Source: Mesorhizobium sp. INR15 (GTDB lineage Bacteria > Pseudomonadota > Alphaproteobacteria > Rhizobiales > Rhizobiaceae). Taken from it: a stretch of 64,000 nucleotides of DNA. Position 1 is the stretch's first letter; each line of letters starts with the position of its first letter. Shown here piece after piece: positions 34,903 through 43,756 of this stretch. Location: positions 6,024,001 to 6,088,000 of the forward strand of contig NZ_CP045496.1 in the NCBI RefSeq assembly GCF_015500075.1, written 5' to 3'. The translations under genes were made by a program, and so were the position numbers. The notes under the pieces are model-generated. The model saw only the letters and a program-made list of their open reading frames with translations. It was not told the DNA's origin and made no database searches.

Positions 34903-35839
34903 ATGGCTGGATATCACCTCGTCGACCGACCTGCTGCAGACCAGCCTGCGCCTGACTGTGCCGATCGCGTTCGCCGCATTGGGCGGCGTCATCGCCGAGC
35001 GCGGCGGCATCTACAATGTCGGCCTCGAAGGCATGATGCTGTTCGGCGCCTTCGGCGGCGCGCTCGGCTCATTCCTCACCGGCAATCCGATGGCCGGCGT
35101 GCTTCTCGGCATAGCCTTTGGTGCGTCGGGCGGCGCGGTGCTGGCGATGCTGTCTATCCGCCTCAACGTCAACCAGATCGTCTGCGGCATCGCCATCAAT
35201 CTGGTCGCCGGCGGGCTGACGGCGTTTCTGGCGCGGCTGGCCTTCGGCATGGACGGAACCACCAAGGCGCTGCCTGGCTTTTCGCCGATCGCCATTCCCG
35301 GGTTGTCGTCGATCCCGTTGATCGGGCCGGTTTTCTTCGACCAGGACCCGCTGGTTTACGCACTCTACCTGATCGTGCCGCTGGTCTACTGGCTCTTGTA
35401 TCGAAGCGCCTGGGGGCTTGAAATCCGGGCCACGGGCGAGAACCCGGCAGCGGCGGATTCGGCCGGCGTGCCGGTCTATTGGGTGCGCTTCTTCTGTGTG
35501 CTGGCCAGCGGCGGCCTCGCCGGGCTCGGCGGTGCCTATATTGTTTTGTCGCAAGTCTTCGTGTTCACGGAACATATGAGCGCCGGCAAGGGTTTCATTG
35601 CACTCGCGGCGGTTATCCTCGGCCGGTGGGATCCGCTGTGGGCAGTCATCGCCTCGCTGTTTTTCGGCTTCTGCGACGCGCTGCAGTTGCGGCTGCAATT
35701 CGCCAACCCGACAGTGCCCTACCAGATATTCATCGCGCTGCCCTACATCGCCTCGATCCTGGCGCTTGTCGGACTGTACGGGCGCGTAAAGCCGCCGGCC
35801 GCCGTCGGGCTTCCCTACCGTCGCGAAACCAAGATCTGA
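34895..35839 (+). CDS. BMP-type ABC transporter permease 2
   Basis: A 314-residue membrane protein starting MPEWLDITSST at ATG 34895, with GAGGAGAAG upstream inside the previous gene. Motifs RLTVPIAFAALGGVIAERGGIYNVGLEGMML and RLNVNQIVCGIAINLVAGGL, ATGENPAAADSAGVPVYWVRF are typical of the second permease of nucleoside-type importers. Completes a binding protein-ATPase-permease-permease set. Confidence 0.9.
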   Translation: MPEWLDITSSTDLLQTSLRLTVPIAFAALGGVIAERGGIYNVGLEGMMLFGAFGGALGSFLTGNPMAGVLLGIAFGASGGAVLAMLSIRLNVNQIVCGIAINLVAGGLTAFLARLAFGMDGTTKALPGFSPIAIPGLSSIPLIGPVFFDQDPLVYALYLIVPLVYWLLYRSAWGLEIRATGENPAAADSAGVPVYWVRFFCVLASGGLAGLGGAYIVLSQVFVFTEHMSAGKGFIALAAVILGRWDPLWAVIASLFFGFCDALQLRLQFANPTVPYQIFIALPYIASILALVGLYGRVKPPAAVGLPYRRETKI

Positions 35840-35909
35840 TGCTTCCCGCTAACTCTCCTGTCTCTCGTTTAGAGCAGACGGCATTTCACAACAGACTGGA
35901 ACCCTTGCC

Positions 35910-36893
35910 ATGACAGACATCGACCCCAAGGCGAAAAACACCGGACATGGCTACGAGAGCGGCCGCCTCAACCTGCCATTCGTCGGCATCTGCACCTTCG
36001 CCAAGTCGCCCTACGTCGCCGACTGGGACGCGATCAACGCCGACGTTGCCATTCTCGGCGCGCCCTATGATTTCGGTACGCAGTGGCGAGCAGGCGCCCG
36101 GCTCGGGCCGCGCGCCATCCGCGAGGCATCGACGCTGTTTTCCTTCGGCCATGGCGGCGCCTACGACCACGAGGACGACGTCACCTACCTGCCGACGAGC
36201 GTGCGCATGGTCGATCTCGGCGACGCCGACATCATCCACACCGACACCATCAACAGCCACGCCAACATTGAATATGGCGTGCGCAAATGCCTGGAGGCCG
36301 GCGCGCTGCCGGTGGTGCTGGGCGGCGACCATTCGATCAATATCCCCTGCATCAACGCCTTCGACGGCCATGGCGACATTCACCTGGTGCAGATCGACGC
36401 GCATCTCGACTTCGTCGATGAACGGCACGGCGTCCGTTACGGCCACGGCAACCCGATGCGCCGCGCGGCGGAGAAGCCTTACGTTACCGGCCTGTCGCAG
36501 ATCGGTATCCGCAACGTGTCGTCGACGGCCAAGGAAGGCTACGAGGCAGCGCGCAGCATGGGATCCGACATCCTGTCGGTGCGCCAGTTGCGCAAGCTTG
36601 GCGTCGACGGTGTCCTTGCGCGGATACCAGCTGGCAAGCGCTACTACGTGACCATCGACATCGATGGCTTCGACCCCTCGATCGCGCCGGGCACCGGCAC
36701 GCCGTCGCATGGCGGCTTCATCTATTACGAGGTGCTGGAGCTGCTCGCCGGCCTTGCCAAACGCGGTGAAGTGGTTGGCATCGACCTGGTCGAGGTGGCG
36801 CCCGACTACGATCATACCGGAACCACCGCCATCCTTGCGGCGCAGATCCTGATGAACTTCATCGGCCGGATTTTTCACGCCCGGACGCTGTAG
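35910..36893 (+). CDS. Agmatinase-family ureohydrolase
   Basis: A 327-residue binuclear-manganese ureohydrolase. Metal ligands are all visible: His141 in GGDHS, Asp163/His165/Asp167 in DAHLD, and Asp250/Asp252 in TIDIDGFDPS; substrate-loop HGNPMRRA follows at about 179. The family removes urea from agmatine, guanidinobutyrate, guanidinopropionate or related guanidino compounds. Location right behind a BMP-type importer, 70 bases downstream, suggests that the transporter brings in a guanidino compound or a purine-breakdown product; substrate is not determinable from sequence. No signal peptide; cytoplasmic. Confidence 0.87.
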   Translation: MTDIDPKAKNTGHGYESGRLNLPFVGICTFAKSPYVADWDAINADVAILGAPYDFGTQWRAGARLGPRAIREASTLFSFGHGGAYDHEDDVTYLPTSVRMVDLGDADIIHTDTINSHANIEYGVRKCLEAGALPVVLGGDHSINIPCINAFDGHGDIHLVQIDAHLDFVDERHGVRYGHGNPMRRAAEKPYVTGLSQIGIRNVSSTAKEGYEAARSMGSDILSVRQLRKLGVDGVLARIPAGKRYYVTIDIDGFDPSIAPGTGTPSHGGFIYYEVLELLAGLAKRGEVVGIDLVEVAPDYDHTGTTAILAAQILMNFIGRIFHARTL

Positions 36894-36919
36894 CCTTCAA
36901 GCGGGTTGGCCGGCCGCCG

Positions 36920-39685
36920 CTATTCGAAAGTGTAGGTGAACCCTTCCTTCGAGGCGCCGACAGTCACCTTCGTCATCTTTTCGCCCTCGAGCGACCGGTT
37001 CAGCACGCTTCGGCTCAACTCCGGCAGAAGCGTGTTGGTCAAGATCGCATCGATCATCCGGCCACCGGATTCGATCTCGGTGCAACGCGCCTTGACCAGG
37101 TCCAGCACACCGTCGCCGATGACCAGTTCCGCGTCATGGGTCGCGCGCAGCCGGCGCGCTATCTTTGTGAACTGATGACGGGTGATCGCCTCGATCATGG
37201 AATCCGACAGCGGGTAGTAAGGAATGGTCACCACGCGGCCGAGGAAGGCCGCCGGAAAGACTTTCAGCAGCGGGCCGCGCAACGCGGTGTCGAGATCGTC
37301 GAGGCCGGCGCGCACGGTGCCATTTCGTGTCTGGTCCATGATGACCTCGGATCCAACATTGGAGGTCAGCAGGATCAGCGTGTTCTTGAAGTCGATGCGA
37401 CGGCCTTCACTGTCGTCCATCATTCCCTTGTCGAAGACCTGGAAAAAGATTTCGTGCACATCCGGATGCGCCTTTTCGACTTCATCGAGAAGGATCACGG
37501 AGTACGGTTTGCGCCGCACCGCCTCGGTCAGGATTCCGCCCTTGCCGTAGCCGACATATCCGGGCGGTGCGCCCTTCAGCGTCGACACTGTGTGTGCCTC
37601 CTGAAACTCTGACATGTTGATCGAGATCAGGTTCTGCTCGCCGCCATAGAGCGTCTCGGCGAGGGCCAGCGCTGTCTCTGTCTTGCCGACGCCCGACGGA
37701 CCGCAAAGCAAAAAGACCCCGACCGGTTTTTCCGGCGCACCAAGCCCGGCGCGGCTGGTTTGCACGCGCTTGGCAATCATCTCCATCGCATGGTCCTGGC
37801 CAACCACGCGTTCCGACAAGGTGCCGGCGAGTTTGAGAGCTTTCTCGGTCTGGCTCGACAGCATCCTGCCGGTCGGAATGCCGGTCCAGTCCTGCACCAC
37901 CGCCGCCACCGCGTTTCGGTCGACCGAAGGCAAGATAAGCGGTGTCTCGCCTTGTGCCTCGGCCAATTCGGCCATCAGTTCCCGCAGCCGCGCAAGATTG
38001 GCCGCCGCTTCGGCTTCGGCAGCCGCGGCATCAGGCGCGGCAACTTCGCTTGCCACTGATACGTCCTTTGGCGCATCAGGGCCGGCTTCCGGCGAACCTT
38101 CTTCCTGCTTGCCGGCCTCGTCGAGCGGAACGCCCTCGCCGCGCAGTTTCGCGCGCAGGTCGAGGACCTCGGCCACCAACGCCTTTTCGCGATCCCAGCG
38201 CGCCTGCGCGGCCGCAAGCGTGGTTTCGGTCTCCGCCAGCCCGGCCTCGACCCGAGCCTGCCGGTCGGTCACCTCTATGCCAATCACCGCCTCACGGCCG
38301 ATGATGCCTTGTTCGACCTCCAGTGCCTGGCGCCGGCGCAGAATATCCTCGACCTCGGCCGGCGTGGCGTGCTGTGAAATGGCGACGCGGGCGCAAGCGG
38401 TGTCGAGCAGACTCACGGCCTTGTCCGGCAATTGCCGCGCCGGGATATAGCGATGCGACAGGCCAACGGCCGCCTCGATCGCCTCGTCCAGTATCTGCAC
38501 CTGGTGATGCTGTTCCAAGACGCCGGCAACCCCGCGCAGCATGAGAACGGCGACCGCCTCCGACGGTTCGTCGATCTTCACCACCTGGAAGCGGCGGGTG
38601 AGCGCGGGGTCTTTCTCGATATGCTGCTTGTATTCGGCCCAGGTGGTTGCCGCGATCGTGCGAAGTTCGCCGCGCGCCAGCGCGGGCTTCAGAAGATTGG
38701 CCGCATCGCCGGTGCCGGCGGCGCCGCCTGCACCGATCAGGGTGTGAGCTTCATCGATAAACAGAATGACCGGGATCTCGGACGACTGAACCTCGTCGAT
38801 GACCGCCTTCAGCCGTTTCTCGAATTCGCCTTTCACACTGGCGCCCGCCTGCATCAATCCGACATCGAGCATGCGGACGCTGACATCCTGCAGTGTCGGC
38901 GGTACGTCGCCCTCGGCGATGCGCAAGGCAAAGCCCTCGACCACGGCGGTCTTTCCGACGCCGGCCTCGCCGGTCAGGATCGGGTTGTTCTGCCGGCGCC
39001 GCATCAGGATATCGACGATCTGCCTGATCTCCGGATCACGGCCGACGACCGGATCGATCTTGCCGTCGCGCGCTCGCTGGGTCAGGTCGGTGGCATATTT
39101 CGCCAGTGCAGAATCCCCGCCTGGAGACCGTCGCGGGGTTTCAGCGGCGGCAGCCGGCGCATCAGCGGCACCGCCTTCGAGCGAACCCTCCAGCACGTCC
39201 GCCAGACGAGAGATGACGCCATCGGCATCGATCTTGTCGAACTCGGCGCTGATTTTTGAAACCAGGCCTTCCAGAACCGGCGTTTTCAGGCAGGCAAGGA
39301 TGACATGCGCGCTGCGCACTTCCTCAGCGCCGAATTCAAGCGTCGCCAGGCTCCACGCCTCCTGAATGGCATGGAAGATGTGGTCGGAGAATTCCTCGAT
39401 CGAAGTCGCGCCATAGGGCAGCTTGTCCAGTGCGCGCGTCATGTCCCCGGTCAGCCGGCCTGCGTCGATGCCGGCATCAGCAAGAATCATCTGGACGTCC
39501 GACCGGTCCGAAAGCACCAATTGCTCAAGGAAGTGGACGAGTTCGACATAAGGGTTGCCGCGAAGCTTCGCGGCCCCAGCAGCAGCCGCGAAGGCTCGCT
39601 TGCCCGTCGAATTCAGCTTGTCGACCAATTCCTTGCGTTTGAAGCTCTGCGACGATTTCCGCCGCGGCGCACTGGCTGGCTCCAT
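36920..39685 (-). CDS. tssH: T6SS disassembly ATPase ClpV (TssH)
   Basis: A 921-residue Clp/Hsp100 AAA+ unfoldase that recycles contracted TssB-TssC sheaths. The N-domain (about 10-170) is of ClpV type. First AAA module: Walker A GEAGVGKT at 239-246. Second: GPSGVGKT at 662-669 and Walker B VILLDEVEKAH at 730-740. Between them the middle domain has an Ala/Glu-rich low-complexity insert (about 540-610: AAPDAAAAEAEAAANLARLR). Start MEPASAPRRK follows a GGGGGAAG site. The gene is divergent from the tssA operon and convergent with the ureohydrolase. Confidence 0.95.
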   Translation of the reverse strand: MEPASAPRRKSSQSFKRKELVDKLNSTGKRAFAAAAGAAKLRGNPYVELVHFLEQLVLSDRSDVQMILADAGIDAGRLTGDMTRALDKLPYGATSIEEFSDHIFHAIQEAWSLATLEFGAEEVRSAHVILACLKTPVLEGLVSKISAEFDKIDADGVISRLADVLEGSLEGGAADAPAAAAETPRRSPGGDSALAKYATDLTQRARDGKIDPVVGRDPEIRQIVDILMRRRQNNPILTGEAGVGKTAVVEGFALRIAEGDVPPTLQDVSVRMLDVGLMQAGASVKGEFEKRLKAVIDEVQSSEIPVILFIDEAHTLIGAGGAAGTGDAANLLKPALARGELRTIAATTWAEYKQHIEKDPALTRRFQVVKIDEPSEAVAVLMLRGVAGVLEQHHQVQILDEAIEAAVGLSHRYIPARQLPDKAVSLLDTACARVAISQHATPAEVEDILRRRQALEVEQGIIGREAVIGIEVTDRQARVEAGLAETETTLAAAQARWDREKALVAEVLDLRAKLRGEGVPLDEAGKQEEGSPEAGPDAPKDVSVASEVAAPDAAAAEAEAAANLARLRELMAELAEAQGETPLILPSVDRNAVAAVVQDWTGIPTGRMLSSQTEKALKLAGTLSERVVGQDHAMEMIAKRVQTSRAGLGAPEKPVGVFLLCGPSGVGKTETALALAETLYGGEQNLISINMSEFQEAHTVSTLKGAPPGYVGYGKGGILTEAVRRKPYSVILLDEVEKAHPDVHEIFFQVFDKGMMDDSEGRRIDFKNTLILLTSNVGSEVIMDQTRNGTVRAGLDDLDTALRGPLLKVFPAAFLGRVVTIPYYPLSDSMIEAITRHQFTKIARRLRATHDAELVIGDGVLDLVKARCTEIESGGRMIDAILTNTLLPELSRSVLNRSLEGEKMTKVTVGASKEGFTYTFE

Positions 39686-40024
39686 AGGATCTTCCCCCAG
39701 GTCGGACTGTCTGATTGGCAACCTGCCACATATGCAGCGACTTGACAAAGCGACTTCGGAAAGAGCGTTATGGCTTGTGCAACCTACATAGATAAAGATG
39801 TGGACTTTCCAACATTTTGAACTCAAGGTCTTGGCGACTGCAGCCGACTTGCAGTGCTTGGGCAATGCATTTCACGAGCCGGATTCCGTCGGCGCGACAG
39901 GGGCCGGACCCACAAGTTGCGAACCTTCCGTTAAGTTTGAGCAGCAACTGAATTGTGGTAATGTGAACCCGTGTGATAAACGTTCGTCGCGCACGGCCTC
40001 TGAGGCCGTTCCCTGGGGGTTTGT
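39686..40024. other. Divergent T6SS promoter region (tssH/tssA)
   Basis: A 339-bp gene-free region that must hold the promoters of clpV and of the main structural operon. It is distinctly AT-richer than its surroundings. Visible structures: an ACTGCA/TGCAGT inverted repeat (39837-39855) and a 17-bp palindrome at 39993-40009 near the tssA ribosome site. I find no sigma-54 promoter match here on either strand. Confidence 0.6.
39993..40009 (+). promoter_or_regulatory. Palindrome just upstream of the tssA ribosome site
   Basis: ACGGCCTC-T-GAGGCCGT is a perfect 17-bp palindrome. In RNA it can fold as a 7-bp stem with a CTG loop ending five bases before the GGGGG ribosome site of tssA. It could be a repressor operator or a translational control hairpin for the whole T6SS operon. 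Confidence 0.5.
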
Positions 40025-41191
40025 GTGATTGATCTCGCACTCTGGCTCAGTCCGATCGACGGTGAAAATCCGTCCGGGGAAGATTTGCGCAATGATCCGC
40101 GCTTTCACGAGCTCGAACGCCTGACGGAACCGCAGGTCAAGGTCGTCCATGACGACCGCAACAAGCCGTCCTCGCAGATAGACATGCCGACCGATTGGCC
40201 CTCGGTTCTTGCAAAGGCCGAGGAATTGCGTACGCACGGTCGCGATCTGCGCCTTCTCGTTCTTGTCACACGCGCGCTGGCCAACGAGGACGGGCTTGGC
40301 GGGCTTGCCCAAGGCCTCGGCCTGATCGCCCAGACTTTCGAGACCCATTGGGAAACCATGCATCCGGCATTGCGGCCCGGGGCCTCGCCGCGCGAAGCCG
40401 CCTTGCGCCGCATCAACGCAATGCTCGATCTGCAAAACGGCCAGGACGGCTTGCTGGCGAACCTGCGGAAGATGGTTTTCTTCTCGCCGCGCGGCATCGG
40501 TCCGATTACCGGCCGTGATCTGGAGCAGAGCGCCCTTGATGACCGTGTCATGCTGCAGGAAGCCGCATCCGGCCTGAACAATGCCGAAAGAGCGGCGCTG
40601 TCAGCGGCGCATGGGCAACTCCTGTCTCGGGTGCGAAGCGGCTGCGCGGCACAGGTCGATCAGGCCGAGGACCAAATGACCTCGCTCATCGCCGACAACC
40701 GTGCCGCGATCGCGGCGCTCGACACGGTCGACACAGCGTTGAACAAACGCCTTGAGAGCACAGGGGCTGCTGTTCCCGACCTGAAGCGGTTCCTGGAGCG
40801 CCTCTTGGCGACGCTGGAGCGCGGATCGGCTGTGCGCATTGCGGCAAACGGCGCGACGAAGCCCGCCCCTGCGCCGGCATCAGCGGAGGCCCCGGCCCGA
40901 AACGGCCATGGAGTGGATACGATGGCAAGCCATGCGGAAACGGGCACGGGGCTTCCCGATCGGATTTCCTCGCGCGACGACGTCGTCAAATGCCTCGATC
41001 TGGTCGTCGCTTTCTACGATCGCACCGAACCATCGAGCCCGATACCGCATCTCGCCCGCCGCGTGCGCCGGATGGTGCACATGGATTTTGTTGAACTGAT
41101 GGAAGATCTCGCCCCCTCGGGGCTGAAGGAATTCCGGCTTCTCGCCGGCGTTCCCGATGCCAAGAAGGCCGCTCAGAAAGATGAAAGGTAG
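40025..41191 (+). CDS. tssA: T6SS protein TssA (ImpA)
   Basis: A 388-residue TssA with the ImpA N-terminal domain (LWLSPIDGENPSGEDLRNDPRFHELERL). TssA organises baseplate assembly and sheath priming or capping. Start is a GTG at 40025 preceded by a GGGGG site. Middle region has an Ala/Pro-rich linker (about 275-300), and the C-terminal segment DVVKCLDLVVAFYDRTEPSSPIPHLARRVRRM is the conserved C-terminal helix pair. First gene of the plus-strand operon, six bases before tssB. Confidence 0.93.
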   Translation: MIDLALWLSPIDGENPSGEDLRNDPRFHELERLTEPQVKVVHDDRNKPSSQIDMPTDWPSVLAKAEELRTHGRDLRLLVLVTRALANEDGLGGLAQGLGLIAQTFETHWETMHPALRPGASPREAALRRINAMLDLQNGQDGLLANLRKMVFFSPRGIGPITGRDLEQSALDDRVMLQEAASGLNNAERAALSAAHGQLLSRVRSGCAAQVDQAEDQMTSLIADNRAAIAALDTVDTALNKRLESTGAAVPDLKRFLERLLATLERGSAVRIAANGATKPAPAPASAEAPARNGHGVDTMASHAETGTGLPDRISSRDDVVKCLDLVVAFYDRTEPSSPIPHLARRVRRMVHMDFVELMEDLAPSGLKEFRLLAGVPDAKKAAQKDER

Positions 41192-41197
41192 CAAAGC

Positions 41198-41731
41198 ATG
41201 CCAGCCGAAAGCAAAGCGAAGGTCATCGAGCGAAATCGCGCGCCACGCGTGCAGATCGCCTACGACGTTGAAACCTACGGCAGCCCGACGACGATCGAAC
41301 TGCCGTTCGTGATGGGTGTGCTGGCCGACCTCTCCGGCGCTTCACAGACCAAGGAGGCGTCAAAATCGGTGCTCGACCGCGCCTTCGTCGAGACCGATGC
41401 CAACCGGTTCCCCAAATTCATGGAAGCGCTTGGACCACGCGTGAAGGCGCGGGTGAAGAACACGCTGCCCCAGGCTGAAGGCGCCGAGCGGGACGAGGAA
41501 CTGGCGCTTGACCTTACCTTCTCCAAGATGGGCGATTTCGCGCCCGACAAGATCGCCGCTCAGGTGCCGCAACTGGCTGAGATTCTCAAGATGCGCCGCC
41601 AGCTGGAGGAACTGCTCGGCTTCATGGACGGCCGTGTCGATGCTGAAAAGCGCATCGCGCAGCTGCTGAACAACGAGCCGCTGCTTGGCAAGATCGCCAG
41701 CCAGGCATTGTCCGACGACGACAAGGGTTGA
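41198..41731 (+). CDS. tssB: T6SS contractile sheath small subunit TssB
   Basis: A 177-residue sheath protein (VipA/ImpB). Motifs RVQIAYDVETYGSPTTIELPFVMGVLADLSG and FVETDANRFPKFMEALGPRVKARV are diagnostic. It forms the six-start helical sheath with TssC around the Hcp tube; its C-terminal part interacts with TssC. Length is normal. A short spacer leads to tssC. Confidence 0.96.
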   Translation: MPAESKAKVIERNRAPRVQIAYDVETYGSPTTIELPFVMGVLADLSGASQTKEASKSVLDRAFVETDANRFPKFMEALGPRVKARVKNTLPQAEGAERDEELALDLTFSKMGDFAPDKIAAQVPQLAEILKMRRQLEELLGFMDGRVDAEKRIAQLLNNEPLLGKIASQALSDDDKG

Positions 41732-41741
41732 GGGATAGATC

Positions 41742-43247
41742 ATGGCCGAACAGCAAAAGACCGCCACCGCCGCCGCCGAGGCGGAAGCCATTGATCTCGG
41801 CGAATTCAGCGGGCTCCTTGAAAAGGATTTCAAGGTCAAGAAAGACGACAGCGAGAAGCTCCAGCAACTGGTGCGCAATCTGGCGCTGGCTGCTCAATCG
41901 CGCTCCGACACCACGACCATCTCGTCCAATGCGATCAAGTCGATCAAGTCGCTGATCGCAGGCATCGACAAGATGCTGTCGGCGCAGGTCAACGAGATCC
42001 TGCACGCGCCGGAAGTCCGCGAGATGGAAGGCACATGGCGCGGCCTTTGGTATCTCGTCAACAACACCGAGACGGATCAGAAGCTCAAGATCCGGGTGAT
42101 GAACATCTCCAAGGAACAGCTGGCCGATACGCTTGAAGATTACGAAGGCCAAATGTGGGATCAAAGCCCGATCTTCAAGAAGGTCTATACCGACGAGTAT
42201 TCGATGCTCGGTGGCGAGCCGATCGGTTGCCTGGTCGGCGCCTACGAGTTCTCGAACCACCCGCGCGACGTCGGCCTGCTGCGCAACATCTCTGGCATCT
42301 GCGCCTCGGCCCATACACCGTTCATCGCCGCCGCCTCGCCGCGCCTGTTCCGCATGGACAGCTGGCAGGAACTGCCCAACCCGCAGGACCTGCAGCAGAT
42401 CGTCTCGAACCCTGCCTATGCCTCGTGGCAATCGCTGCGCGAGAGCGAGGATGCGCGCTATGTCGGCCTGACCATGCCACGCGTGCTGGCGCGGCTGCCC
42501 TATGGCACCGACACCGTTCCGGTCAAAGGCTTCACCTTCGAGGAAGAGGTACAGGGCGACCATAACAAATATGTCTGGATGAACGCCGCCTTCCCGATGG
42601 GCGTCAACATCAACCGCAGCCACAAGCTGTTTGGCTGGGGCACGCAGATCCGCGGCGTCGAGAATGGCGGCACCGTGCTCAACCTGCCGGTGCACAGCTT
42701 CCCTACCGACGATGGATCGATCGCGATGAAATGCCCGACGGAAGTCGCCATCGACGACCGGCGTGAAGCCGAACTGGCGAAGCTCGGCCTGATGCCGATC
42801 CTGCACCGGAAAAACACCGATCTCGCGGCCTTTATCGGGGCGCACTCGCTGCAGGACGACGAGACACGCGCCGGCCGGCTGGTCGACCCCGATGCACAGT
42901 CGAACGAGCGGCTAAGCGCCAATCTGCCTTACCTGTTCCCGGTCTCGCGCTTTGCTCACTATCTGAAGGCCATTGCGCGCGACAAGGTCGGCTCGTTCAA
43001 GGAGCGTTCCGACATGCAGATATGGCTGACCGAGTGGATCAACCGCTACGTGCTGGCCAACCCGGCTTTCGCCGATGACAAGGCGCGGGCCAAGCGTCCG
43101 CTGGCAGCGGCGGAAGTCCAGGTGGACAGCGTGGAGGGACGGCCAGGCTACTACAATGCCCGCTTCTACCTGCGTCCGCATTACCAGTTGGAAGGCATCA
43201 ATGCCTCGCTCCGGCTGGTGTCGGAGCTGCCGTCCGTAAAGGCTTGA
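41742..43247 (+). CDS. tssC: T6SS contractile sheath large subunit TssC
   Basis: A 501-residue sheath protein (VipB/ImpC). Diagnostic segments: EMEGTWRGLWYLVNNTET, LVGAYEFSNHPRDVGLL, AAASPRLFRMDSWQELPNP, and PYGTDTVPVKGFTFEEEV; the C-terminal region RPHYQLEGINASLRLVSELP matches the sheath handshake strand. GAGGGA ribosome site upstream. Only one sheath large subunit gene is seen in the window. Confidence 0.96.
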   Translation: MAEQQKTATAAAEAEAIDLGEFSGLLEKDFKVKKDDSEKLQQLVRNLALAAQSRSDTTTISSNAIKSIKSLIAGIDKMLSAQVNEILHAPEVREMEGTWRGLWYLVNNTETDQKLKIRVMNISKEQLADTLEDYEGQMWDQSPIFKKVYTDEYSMLGGEPIGCLVGAYEFSNHPRDVGLLRNISGICASAHTPFIAAASPRLFRMDSWQELPNPQDLQQIVSNPAYASWQSLRESEDARYVGLTMPRVLARLPYGTDTVPVKGFTFEEEVQGDHNKYVWMNAAFPMGVNINRSHKLFGWGTQIRGVENGGTVLNLPVHSFPTDDGSIAMKCPTEVAIDDRREAELAKLGLMPILHRKNTDLAAFIGAHSLQDDETRAGRLVDPDAQSNERLSANLPYLFPVSRFAHYLKAIARDKVGSFKERSDMQIWLTEWINRYVLANPAFADDKARAKRPLAAAEVQVDSVEGRPGYYNARFYLRPHYQLEGINASLRLVSELPSVKA

Positions 43248-43294
43248 TTGCATCCTTAACGTCTTGATTTGTTTCAAAGCGGTGGAGAAAGACA

Positions 43295-43756
43295 ATGCCA
43301 ACAACTATGAAGATCGATGGTTTTCTAAAGGTTCCGGACATCAAAGGCCCCAGCACCCGCGACGGCCACGCGGACGAGATCGAGATCCATGGCGTCGACT
43401 ACAAGATGGTCGCCCCCTATGACCCGAATTCGCTCTCGCGGCGCGGTCGCGTGTCGATGGGCATGATCAAGTTCACCAAGCACTACGATAAGTCTTCGCC
43501 CTATCTGGCGAAGGCACTGTTCGAGAACAAGGCCCTGGATGAGGTGGTGTTCTCCGCACGCCGGACGATCGACGGCGAAAGCAAGGACTATCTGGTCGTT
43601 ACCCTGACCGATGCCTCGATCATGGAATACGACATGTCTCAGGCCGAGGACGAGGCCGACCTGATCCAGGAAGAGGTCAGCTTCGCCTACAAGAAGATCA
43701 AGTTCGTCTATGACGGCAATGACGAAGCCGAAATGGATGTTTATGTCGGCAAGTGA
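43295..43756 (+). CDS. hcp: T6SS inner-tube protein Hcp (TssD)
   Basis: A 153-residue Hcp that forms hexameric rings of the secreted tube. Features: MKIDGFLKVPDIKGPSTRDGH, GRVSMGMIKFTKHYDKSSPYLAKALFENKAL, and a C-terminal SFAYKKIKFVYDG. No C-terminal effector extension. Its own GGAGAAAG ribosome site after a 47-base spacer suits the high expression expected of Hcp. The tssE start lies inside its last codons. Confidence 0.95.
   Translation: MPTTMKIDGFLKVPDIKGPSTRDGHADEIEIHGVDYKMVAPYDPNSLSRRGRVSMGMIKFTKHYDKSSPYLAKALFENKALDEVVFSARRTIDGESKDYLVVTLTDASIMEYDMSQAEDEADLIQEEVSFAYKKIKFVYDGNDEAEMDVYVGK

Noticed and set aside
39742..39747. TTGACA as a -35 box in the T6SS divergent region
   Set aside because: No acceptable -10 at 16-18 bases; left unannotated.
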